Positions 10,901 through 20,324 of a stretch of 64,000 nucleotides of DNA are shown here, one piece after another. Source of the stretch: Carposina sasakii (lineage: Eukaryota > Arthropoda > Insecta > Lepidoptera > Carposinidae). Under the pieces are notes generated by a model, which worked only from the letters and a program-made list of their open reading frames with translations, ran no database searches and was not told where the DNA came from. The stretch spans positions 992,001 through 1,056,000 of the forward strand of contig CP053162.1 in assembly GCA_014607495.2 (NCBI GenBank), written 5' to 3'. A program made the translations under genes and the position numbers. Within the stretch, counting starts at the first letter, position 1. Each line of letters opens with the position of its first letter.

Positions 10901-12280
10901 GCTATTGCAATGATGCTTACTGCCATCTACAAATTAATAGGTATTCCTAATAAATCGCCATTGGTTCGTATTCGAATTCTCTGCGCGTATGTGAGCTTCC
11001 ACAACGCGCACGCGAAACTATGCGCACGCGCAGCCATCGCGAAACGTAATGTCAATTCGGTGCTAAGTTGGGTAACTATTACGAGTATCATTCAATTGTT
11101 TTGTAACATTTTCTGAAACACTCTATCTAGAAAGTTATTTTCTAATGAGTAGAAAGTAGGTACCTGCTTAGGTACCTCGATATGGGGGTTGCCAGTAACC
11201 GGCAGACACAGTTTGTTGCTGATAGTATTGACGCAAGTCAAGAAGAAACTCCACCGGAACAGCACTGAACGTCGTCAAAACGACGCAGGCTGCCACCATT
11301 GAGAAAAAAGTAGGTGCCACAAACGGGAATTTGACGGAAGCAGTACTAAACGCCGCCGTCTAAACCGCGCCAGCCTGCACGAAACTAGTGGGTACTAATC
11401 ACAGATGTAATCTGTGGTACTAATAATGGGTATATTAAATAGGGTGTAACAAAAGCGTTATGTTTAGCGAAATGCTACGAGCCATGGCTACGAGTATAAT
11501 AAAAAAATCCAAAAACCCGACTGCTTAAAAAAGAACCAAATAATGTACATAATAAAAAAACTGAAAAGAAAAAAAACAAGCACTTAGATGTCCCGTGGTC
11601 TAGAATTCTATAATATTATTATGGAACGAATACTATTGAAGAACATAAAATATTTTCTAATGATCGTAACATAACAGCTGAACAGCCAGGATCCATTGAA
11701 ATATTAGCTTGGCTGTCGGATAATGGATCCCGTTTCTTCGATCTTCGATCCGAACTCCTTTGCGTCGCGCAGTCGGGTAAAAATAGCCCATTATTTATGG
11801 ATAATCTCACTGAACAACTCAGGAATTTTCGTAAAAGCTTAAAAAACGATCATATCTCGGGAGTGTTCTCTCAGGGCATGAGCTAGTAACTGGTCACTGA
11901 TATTTTACATCTGGTCCCGCTGTGCTAAGCTAGGCAGTAGGATATTTTCTATCCTTCAATCCTTGGCTACCATATTTTCTAATAATAATATGAAGGTTGG
12001 AAAGCGTAGGTTCGATTACAGTCCCGGCCTGTACCATAGATTTATTTCATGTGTGGATTTTCTTTTAGGCAAATAAGTAAATTTTTGATCCAATGTAATA
12101 ATAAAAAAAATCATTTATTAGTGCCTGTATGCACAATGATAAGGGGAACACTGTGGCATGTAACACACTTATAATATATAACTGGCATGGGCCACAGGGC
12201 CCCTATTTTTCTCGTATTTTTAATTTGGTAGGTACCAATAAACAGTTATTAAATATGTTTTTAAGAAATGAAAAAAAAAT
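7942..12280. other. Intergenic stretch, repeats only
   Basis: Upstream of the C1orf43 homologue. I see no gene. Recognisable pieces are repeat X (9,073-9,335), fragments of the CACGGCTGT / GATGCGGGGCTTC repeats (9,721-9,975; 10,690-10,800; 11,880-11,940), a partial GGGTGTAACA MITE (11,442-11,505) and a block shared with 4,600-5,220 (11,490-11,790). The short open frames here show no conserved features. Confidence 0.6.
9073..9335 (+). repeat. Repeat X copy 2
   Basis: Same ordered blocks as 3,431-3,705, including CACGCTGGGCAGGCGGGTTG and TCTACTCTGCCGGC. The copies differ by scattered substitutions, consistent with old dispersal. Confidence 0.7.
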
Positions 12281-12369
12281 CACCCGAGTGGGACTTGTAC
12301 CCACGACCTCTCGCATTTCGTGCAGTGCTCTCACCAACTGAGCTACGACCCGGTAGCTCAGTTAGTGAG
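12281..12369 (-). repeat. tRNA-like pseudogene with head-to-head palindrome
   Basis: On the minus strand: A box TAGCTCAGTTGGTGAGAGC, an anticodon-loop-like ACGAAAT, and a T-arm GTGGG-TACAAGT-CCCAC. The B box is altered (TAC for TTC), and the anticodon and acceptor stems do not pair, so it is unlikely to be a working tRNA. The D-arm half is mirrored: CTCACCAACTGAGCTAC (12,330-12,346) against GTAGCTCAGTTAGTGAG (12,353-12,369) around a 6-bp centre. Confidence 0.6.
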
Positions 12370-13581
12370 TTAACTCGGATGACGAATTTGACCATCTCTT
12401 TTAAACTTTTATTCTTACATTTAAGGGTGAAAACCATTTAAAATGACCATTTTGACATCACAACTTGTCCATACTCAATATTTAACAAAATATTCTCTTG
12501 TCTCAGGCAATGAGATCTTTCTTTAGTAAAATGGTACATTACCTGCAATAATATTATAGTTTAATGTACCATATTACAAGTATTTAGTAAATGCATTTCT
12601 ATTTTCAGACCAAAACCAGATATTGTCCATACAAAATAATTTGTCCTTTTCATGACTGGCGTTACAAAAAACATTTAAAAAAATTTACTATGAATTATAT
12701 TGAAATATATTAATATTTTTTATAAAGATAATATGATTAGTTATAGTTATCGGGTAAAACTATCTTAATTTACTTATTTTGTAAATAAATATTTGTTTCC
12801 AAACAGATGTCCATTATTTTCTTCATTTTCGTTATTCCTTTTTCGCATGACGTAATTAAGTAATATTTCATGTTGATAAAATGGCAACACTCTCTCTAAG
12901 ATGAGCCAATCAGATGCAAGAAGCGATACTGTATCGGCCATTTTGTTATCGCATGTCAAAGTGAGTGAATGTGTGCTTTTGTTTCGGCGAACGAAATTAC
13001 AACTTTATTTCATCATTTTGTTGTCTACTAAACTGTACAGGTAAGATAGTACTTATATATTAAATTTATTCATAAACTAGAATTATTTTAATCATTATTA
13101 AAAAGCCAAGGTGCTTTGACGTGCCGATATACTTGTTTTGACTTAAGATATTTGAGGTTATGTTCCAAGTAGAGAGTTTGTTCATTTTTGTTATGATTAT
13201 GTCACGTTTTTTTGTCACGTCACAAAAATGATATAACAAAATGAACTAAAGACGCATTCACAAGTCTGATTTTTTATTTTATTATGGGAGTATATAACTT
13301 AACCTTACCAAAGTGTTTTCTGAATGTAGGTCTCAAATTCTCAAATACCTAATTCAATAACTGTAACCACCGTTTTTACAGTAAATTAATTTTATATCTT
13401 TTCTTTAACGCTCCTTGAGTGACTATTTTATTGTTATTGGAGAAAGTGACACTATAAATGCCCATAACATTTTTTAATCGTCTTCAAAAAAGTGGGAGGT
13501 TATGTATTCGACGATATATGTTTTTACAAGCTATTGTTTACTTTCACTAGTGCGATGTCTGTAATCATTTATCACTATATA

Positions 13582-13949
13582 GGGTGTTCATTTCAAAGTG
13601 CGTCATATTTACAGAGGTGATTAAGTTCCTTATACTGATCACGAATCAATACAAAAATCAACATGGAAAAAAAATTTTTTTTTAATTACTCTCATAGTAG
13701 AATGATACTTTAGTTGAGAATCGACCCCCAGCGTAAGTACATGCCGGTCGGTCGAGCGTGCCGCGCCATCAAAGATGCCGCTAGTCTTTCGTATCGGCCG
13801 CCGCGCCGCTCTCTCACTCAAAATATTTTTTTTTTAATAATTTTTTAAAATTTAAATATAGGTTTTTTTATTTTTTTGGTTAGTAAATCGTAAAAGTAAA
13901 TGCTAATAGGTCTTCCATTAAAATTTGACGCACTTTGAAATTAACACCC
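13582..13949. mobile_element. MITE nested in the intron of the TTAA element
   Basis: GGGTGTTCATTTCAAAGTGC at the left is mirrored by GCACTTTGAAATTAACACCC at the right (TIR about 24 bp, two differences). About 368 bp. Flanks are TA-rich (TATA / GTATA), so the target duplication is unclear. Confidence 0.75.
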
Positions 13950-14183
13950 GTATAATATCTCCGTCATTGTAAACCGATTTTCGAAAAAGTTGGGGAATAA
14001 TTCTTTCAATACCGTACAGTTAGTTGTATTCTTTCAAATCTTATAGGTGTTTGCGTCAATTATAGTTTAAAAAAACTAATACCCGACGCCGATGAATTGG
14101 TTTTTAGTATTTTTAAACTGTAATTTTAGTAACATAAATTTATGGAAAAGAAATAAAAACTTTTCAATATTTTTCTTTTTAGA

Positions 14184-15503
14184 ATGCCGATGACAGCAGC
14201 TGAACGTCATCATATAGACGACGATTAAAAGAACAAAATCCGCAAAAATTTGAAGAATTAAGATTAAAAAATTTAAATATAATCAAGAAGAAATATGTCC
14301 AAGTTTCGAAACTAACAGAGAATAAAAAATTGATTAGAAGGAAGAACTGGAGAAAGCTTAAGAAAAATCAAAAGAAAAAACGAGATCCTCAAGAGCAAAC
14401 CAAAAAGAGTCCAAAAGAATATCAACGTTACTATAAACGGCTGAAAAAAGAAAATGAAAACAAAAAAAAATATTAATGAGCAAAGAAAAAAATACAAGCA
14501 CTTAAAAAGAAAGTATATCGACAAAAAATTCTCCTTGATTGCCAAATATCGACAAATGCTTCAGAACAGTCACATTCTATTAGTCAAGAACAACCACTGA
14601 CACCAAACTCTAAATCAAATGAAATTATCCAATCAATGACTATTTCAGAAGAGGACAAAAAGAAAATTAAAAAGTAATACTAGAAAATTATGTTACAACA
14701 GAAGCAATTAAGCAGGAATACACGAATAATAAAAACATAAAAAAGGTCTTTTAGATGCTAAAGTGTCGCACGGAATAGATGTTTTGAATACCTCAGTAGC
14801 CTACTCTGTTCTCAAAGAAGACACAAACGTGTATCTTTTCTGCGTTAATGAATCGGATATTAGCGAGATAAAAAACAGAAATCAAGCAGCACTCGAAGCT
14901 TTAGTGCCAATTCCTAATACCATGAACATTCACCAGATACAAGCCGAGTCAGAAAACTGCTCAAATGAAGTAAAGTATCGAGTTCTGAGCTGTTTTTGTA
15001 ATAGCTCAAGCTTGAGAGGCTTATGTGACTGTTTCGACACTAAAAAACACCTTCTGATAAAGCCACGTCCCAAAAAGCGGATCAGGTTATTCTCATCCGA
15101 TTCAGATGGCTGCCAGCCTTTATTATTAACAAAACGGAAATATAATCTCACCCCTTTAACAACCGAACGAGAACTGATTGATACATCTGCTGTTGTTCAG
15201 AAATCTAAGTACAAAATACCTAATTCCTCTAGCAATACGTCAAAAATCATTCCAACTGTATCCGGTGTTAATATTAATGACTCTGATTCTGATGGTTTAG
15301 AAATATTCAATATATCACGCGTAGTCAATAAAACTACACTGCCTGATATTAACACGCCTGTAAGTAATAAAGAAAATGTTGACCATGATAAAGACGGCAT
15401 TAAAAAACTTAAAAAAGAAGAGGCACCTGCGACTATTTTGTCAGACATTCGCAATAAGTCAAAAACCATTCCAACTGTATTTTTTAAATATTATGTATGC
15501 TAG
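14184..15503 (+). pseudogene. Frameshifted gene of the TTAA transposon, unknown protein
   Basis: After an acceptor (TTTTTCTTTTTAG) an ATG opens MPMTAAERHHIDDD. The frame shifts to RRLKEQNPQKFEELRLKNLN and a very basic stretch to 14,476. A third frame gives KKIQALKKKVYRQK and a Ser/Thr-rich part to 14,678. The longest open part (14,763-15,503) includes LNTSVAYSVLKEDTNVYLF, PIPNTMNIHQIQAE and a Cys-rich LSCFCNSSSLRGLCDCF. Order: basic start, coiled coil, linker, Cys-rich region, acidic/Ser-rich tail. From memory the start and end resemble a large family of unannotated, repeated animal proteins whose full versions have a central catalytic-looking core; that core is not seen here. Function unknown. 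Confidence 0.6.
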
Positions 15504-16371
15504 TATATATGTTAACATCCATGTGTATAATGTATACAATGACTAGCGTGTCCTGTCCAATTTTTATTATTTATATTATATATTTATATTAATAATTAAA
15601 ATTAAATAATTTATATTAATATTTATCATCTATTATATTATACTATGATGAATACAAACCAATATATTGTTTATTTTACACATGGACGGTAACATAATGT
15701 ATATTTTATGTTTTGATTGTTTATTATTGTATGATTTACCAAGAGCTGTTAACAGGCTAAAATTAAGTTCCTAATAAGTATTTATTTTTTAAAAAACATT
15801 GGATAGGTACATAATATAATTATGATTGTTAAAAGATGTCGTCAAGAAATGTTTTATGTTTGTTCCCTTGACTTTTTATATAAAAATGTACGTTATATTT
15901 TGAGAGTGTAAGAGTTTATGGTGTACTTAAGTATAATTAAAAACCGGTTAAAAATATGTGAATTGTAAATTCTTTTTTAATCTTATGAGACTAAATCAGT
16001 ACCAAAGTGAGAATTTCTTTCTTTATTAAATAAAACGAATTATAAAAATATTTGTATTTTATTGTGCTTTTATGCGAGCGATCAATAAAGAAATAAGTAT
16101 TAGTTATTATGTCAATTGTGAAAAGACCTTAAGTTTTCATTTTTGTTACTTTTTTGTTACGAGTTTCATTTTTGTTATGGTTTCATTTTTGTCACAACGG
16201 TCATTTTAAATGGTTTTCACCCTTAATTGTCTTTTAGCTGTACCTACCCGAGGAGGGTAAAAATAAACACCAAATCCTTGGCATATGAGTTTCGAACGAA
16301 TGTATAATAGGATAAGGGCAAGAAGTACGTACGTACAAGAGTCGTACGTAGGTACCTACATGTAAGTAAGT

Positions 16372-16748
16372 ATACAGGGTGATTTTTGGTCGTCAGCGTT
16401 CCCGAAAACTACGGAATCTCCTCATCATCACGATCATTTTTCTCCATAAAAGCATACCTGATAAGTGTCTGGTTTCCAAAATATTAGGGTCCAAAGTTGA
16501 GTAAATAGACTGCGTTTTTCAGCATAAATTCACATTGACGCGTGTAGCAAGATTTATTCACTGTCTATGAAAAAACTACCATAAACACTGGGCACTATAA
16601 ATTTCACCGGATCAGGCAAGTAATAAAAAAAAATCAAAAAAATTTACATCGTTTCCCAGCATTATTTTTGACATTAACTTACTTTATTTGATGTATGCAT
16701 AGAGAACATAACCATCGTTAAGGGTGGCAACGAAAAAACATCCTGTAT
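16372..16748 (+). mobile_element. MITE family A copy (TATACAGGGTGATTTTTGG)
   Basis: Starts TATACAGGGTGATTTTTGGT and ends AAAAAACATCCTGTA, about 377 bp, with imperfect TIRs. Shared internal blocks are CCCGAAAACTACGGAATC, TATTAGGGTCCAAAGTT and TTATTTGATGTAT. Other copies: 33,590-34,127, 34,640-35,010, 54,994-56,334 and 59,739-60,118. Confidence 0.8.
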
Positions 16749-17074
16749 GTAATGTATTTGTTGTATACGACTTCTACGAGTAAGTTTAGTATAATTAGGT
16801 AAGGTACCTATAAGAAGAGACCTCCAAAAAGCTGGAGGGCGTAGTGAGTCAGCGATATTACATCACTTCATTCAACTAGTAGACTACGCTACGCCTACGA
16901 CCGTGCCCAATCAAATATCTCATTCATCAACTACTTACATGAGCTCGTATACGCTTAATTGCTACCATATAACCTCTAACCAATATCCTCAAAGGGCATG
17001 CATCCTATAAACTCTCGAAGAAGCTTTTTCTTTCTTCTTTGAATAACGTCTTTGTGCCTTCATATAACTTTTTA

Positions 17075-17235
17075 ACGATGATGATCTCCGACCGTATTTC
17101 GACCAAGGTGACCGATCTGTACGGAGATGAGAGTGTGTGCGCAAACACAGATGCACTCTCTATTCCCTCACTCTCATAGTCCGATGGGGCGGAAAGCCGA
17201 CACGACCGGAGAAAGATCAGGCGCAGGACCAATAA
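17075..17235 (+). repeat. Dispersed repeat (GCACTCTCTATTCCCTCACTC family)
   Basis: The CGTATTTCG.CCA, GTGTGCGCAAACACAG and GTGCACTCTCTATTCCCTCA blocks recur at 42,625-42,770. Non-coding. Confidence 0.55.
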
Positions 17236-17355
17236 TATACCTATAGGCGGTGGTATTACTAAAAACCCTGTTGGTTTTCTCTCGCATCCTATCTCGAAAA
17301 CCTATGCTAAAATATATGGGTTTGAATCCTGAGCAGATATGAGTTCCGTATATTA

Positions 17356-17463
17356 CACGGTGTAACAGAAGGGGTATGTTAAGCGAAATGCTATGTGTAA
17401 ATAGCCCACTATAGTTTTTTTATAGTGGGCTTTTCGCTTAACATATCCCTTTTGTTACACCCT
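17356..17463. mobile_element. Short foldback MITE (GGTGTAACA family)
   Basis: GGTGTAACAGAAGGGGTATG at the left and CATATCCCTTTTGTTACACC at the right form a hairpin that continues to the centre (AGCCCACTATAG against CTATAGTGGGCT). About 108 bp. A longer relative lies at 58,446-58,709. Confidence 0.75.
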
Positions 17464-18411
17464 GAATCTGGACCAAATAAACCCCCTATGGGTTTTCTTA
17501 AAATTTATGGGTTTAAATCCTGAGCTTAGTTTAGTTAAGAGTTAGGTATAATATTCTGATCATCTGTGGCTAGTGGGTTAGGTATACCTTCAAAGATCTT
17601 TCTGGATCTAGTGGACTAGATAGTAGTGATAAGTTTATAAAGCCTGAAAGAAAACACTTCACCATTCAACACTTTCAGTTATTCAGATCTTGACTGTCTT
17701 TATACAGGGTGTAAATGGCATCATGGGAATTTAGTAGTATTTAGTAGAATAGTAGGCACTTCGTATTTCATAAACAGCCAAACAACTCCATAGCCAGATG
17801 GAAGGAAATGTATAACGACCGTTATCTTCAGCTATCCAGGTACAATATTTCCTGCCCAAATCAATCATCGAACGTTACCACGCATACAAAAACACAATTC
17901 TATTTAACCAGTTGCTTAAAAAGGCTGCGGTTCCACATTTTTTATTCGACACTAAAATCATAGCGTAATCTGTATTCGGCGCACACACATCCCCTTCTGG
18001 CACAATGGGTAGGTAGCTGTTTTCGTCGACAGGAAACTGCGTACGCGCAGGCTTTACTAAATCGCCGCCATATTGTTTTTGGTTGAGATTGGTTATAATG
18101 TCTGGATGAGGACAGCCTTATGGAGAAAGGATGTGCTCAACGGTTTCCGCTCTTAAAGGAAGTTCGTGAGGCACATGCTAGTTGGACCTTATGGGCGTGC
18201 TATAGCTTCCGTGTGAAAGGTATTCGTTTTCCAAATTTAAAGATGAGGTGTGCTAATATTCCATCTAACACCAGATAATGGTTAGCTGTGGGTTGTCTTA
18301 TCCCGAGAGACCCCAAGATACTATCTTGAAAAGAGTAATCTTTATTATCTACCTAGTCCCAGATAGAAGGAGGGTGAAAAGGTCGCAAGTTTACAGTCCC
18401 ATCATAATTAA

Positions 18412-19162
18412 CCCTTAATTTCGCATGGGGTCAAAGCATTTTTGGATAAAAAAATGTAACTTGGCGCGGTCCGATTCCCCCCGCGCCCACGGTAGATAAC
18501 GCGCATCTAAGGTTCAGCAGTGGAAGGATACGTCGCTGCGCTCTTTGACCCCGTCTTACGTTCCCATATTATATAATGAAATTATCCAAAAAGTCTTACT
18601 ACGAGTTTTGTCTTTCTTTCTCAGAATTAGTCATGGATAGGAGAGAACTGCAAATTGCGCAATGGTTGGCAGAGGTTTCTTGGAGGGTCAGGTTCTGAAC
18701 CAGAGTTAGAGGAGATAACACAAAGTGATCACGACAGTGCTAGTGAAATATCTATCCATCAGACAACGAGGAAGACATTTCTGCATGGCAGTATAACAAT
18801 TACTATTTTAACAGGCATAGTGGCAGAAATGGTCCTAAGCAAAAATGGTCTAAGTCCCCACCATCGAGTGCCGTAAGAACACGAGGCCATAATATAATTT
18901 CACACTTACCAGGTGTCAAATCAGCAGCAAAATCAGCAAAAACTGCTTTGGAATGTTTTAGTTTATTCTTTTCTGATGACATTTATAATTTGCTTGTAGC
19001 ATGTACTAATAAATATATTAGTTAGTAATTCATGTCATTACTTATACATATATATTGTCGTATAAATAAAACACTTTGATAATAAAATAGCATACTATTT
19101 TGGGGTCACCTGTGACCCCATGCGAGCAGTTATGTAATGTTCTTTGTGCGAGTAATTAAGGG
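18412..19162 (+). mobile_element. piggyBac derivative, 751 bp, with exact TTAA duplication
   Basis: TTAA at 18,408-18,411 and 19,163-19,166 flank ends CCCTTAATT / AATTAAGGG. An inner CGCATGGGGTC block near the left end is mirrored near the right end, and GGGGTCACCTGTGACCCC (19,100-19,117) is itself a palindrome. Inside is the frameshifted N-terminal part of a piggyBac-type transposase (18,630-19,025). The catalytic aspartate region is gone, so the copy is non-autonomous. Confidence 0.85.
18630..19025 (+). pseudogene. Truncated, frameshifted piggyBac-like transposase
   Basis: ATG at 18,632 opens MDRRELQIAQWLAEVSWRVR and stops. A second frame gives SGSEPELEEITQSDHDSASE, and a third gives DNEEDISAWQ, KWSKSPPSSAVRTRGHNIIS and HLPGVKSAAKSAKTALECFS, then LFFSDDIYNLLVACTNKYIS before a stop. 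An acidic start followed by the P..R...N-(I/V) and F-(x)n-FF.D.I...L-x-x-TN pattern is typical of piggyBac N-terminal regions. It ends before the DDD core. Confidence 0.8.
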
Positions 19163-19619
19163 TTAAGTCGTTTGCATCTTGCGTCGCGGGCTGGCGTTGT
19201 TCCTGTTATAAAGTGTTAGGTACCTACCTAAGGTTGAGTGAGGCCGAGCCTCTATAAGTTTGATTCCTGAACTTTAATAGTAGGTATGTAGGTAGTTACC
19301 TATTTTAAATAGCGTACCTATCTATTCTGTACTCCAGAAAGATAGAAAATCTTGTAAAGGTACCTATATAAGTATTTCCGTTTTAGATTCCCGACTCTTG
19401 CATTAGGCTAATCAGTTAATCTCGATTTGGGTAGGTCCAACTGCTTGTACGTGGCTATCATTGAATTACCAAAAAGCGGCTACGGTTGGTAAAAACAGGA
19501 AAAAGAGATTATATTGTTCCATGTTTTCTAAAGAAATCTTTGTAAAAGAAAAATAATACACTAAGGTGTCTTCGAAGGTGTTCAAATGAGGAGGTACCTA
19601 CTCTAAAACGTCTAATTAG

Positions 19620-20167
19620 TATTCATATGAGCGTGTGTAGTCCTCGCCGCGGTGGGGACGGGTTAATAGCCGGCGCCGCCTCCGCGCTGAGCCATATTGT
19701 ACCGAGGCTGCCCAGCGAGCGCCGATGCCGTGCCGTACCCGCTAATTCCTACTGTCAATATTTGAACTTGATCGCCGATTTCACCAGAAGACAAGCCGGT
19801 GGCTGGGAAGGCAAGATGTCGGCATAGCTGATTGACATTGGTATACGGCTGTGTCACATCGAGCCAGCTCAATCCACCGGCGTTCTACAATTTTTACCAT
19901 GAAGAATTGAAGACACCCAGGAACACAGGATTCGCATTGCAAAATTTTTGTGGATGCTCCCGTAAGAAAGTGCGGAGTTTCGGATCGCTCCCGTAAAGTT
20001 TTGTATAGAGGGCGCGTTTGGCAGCTGTCACTTGGACTTTCTCGGTTTTCTTTTCTCGAACGGACGTGGGATGAAATATTTATTTTTATCACACACGACG
20101 ATGTTCCCGTAGAGTGCGACTGGCTGTGAACGTGCGTGACGAAAACGATACGAAAACAACGATAATA
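19620..20167 (+). promoter_or_regulatory. Probable promoter and 5' leader of RIC3
   Basis: A GC-rich, CpG-rich stretch (about 19,640-19,760) in AT-rich DNA lies 400-530 bp before the RIC3 start codon, and the following sequence is repeat-free. No TATA box stands out. The exact transcription start cannot be read from the sequence. Confidence 0.4.
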
Positions 20168-20324
20168 ATGGCGAACGATGAGGTCTTGGGGCCTCGAAAG
20201 ACAATGTTTGTATTAGTGATTGTTGTGGGGTGTTTCGCGATTCTATGGCCCAGGATCCTGTCGCCTCTGATCCTGGGTCCTTCGAGAGACCAGCTGAAGC
20301 CGAACAAGTTGGACCGGGAGGCAG
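20168..20324 (+). CDS. ric3: RIC3 exon 1 (start, N-terminal anchor)
   Basis: ATG at 20,168 in context ATAATGGCG is the first in-frame ATG. It reads MANDEVLGPRKTMFVLVIVV, continuing as a 24-residue hydrophobic stretch, then DQLKPNKLDREA. The donor is GCAG|GTAATG, phase 1. Both exon 2 and the exon at 22,261 can follow in frame. Confidence 0.87.

Larger units (their letters stand above)
12425..16222 (+). mobile_element. TTAA-flanked DNA transposon, about 3.8 kb, possibly Kolobok-like
   Basis: TTAA at 12,421-12,424 and 16,223-16,226 flank perfect inverted repeats of 24 bp (28 with TTAA) that begin GGGTGAAAACCATTTAAAAT. TTAA targets are used by piggyBac (ends in CCC) and Kolobok (ends in purines); the GGG end fits Kolobok better, which is inference. 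Inside are a possible promoter and noncoding exon ending ACAG|GTAAGA (13,041), an intron to an acceptor at 14,183, and a frameshifted gene (14,184-15,503). The right subterminal region (16,135-16,196) repeats TTTTTGTTA several times, as transposase-binding repeats do. No DDE core was recognised, so the copy is probably defective. Confidence 0.75.
16749..18407. other. Intergenic, repeats only
   Basis: No gene seen. It holds a dispersed repeat at 17,075-17,235 (also at 42,625-42,770), the foldback at 17,356-17,463 and unassigned AT-rich DNA. Confidence 0.55.

Noticed and set aside
12281..12350. Possible tRNA gene on the minus strand
   Set aside because: The A box is good, but the B box is altered and the acceptor and anticodon stems do not pair.
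14312..14545. Phe/Leu-rich 77-codon minus-strand frame resembling a membrane protein
   Set aside because: It is the reverse of the Lys/Glu-rich part of the TTAA element gene (AAA/GAA codons read as TTT/TTC).
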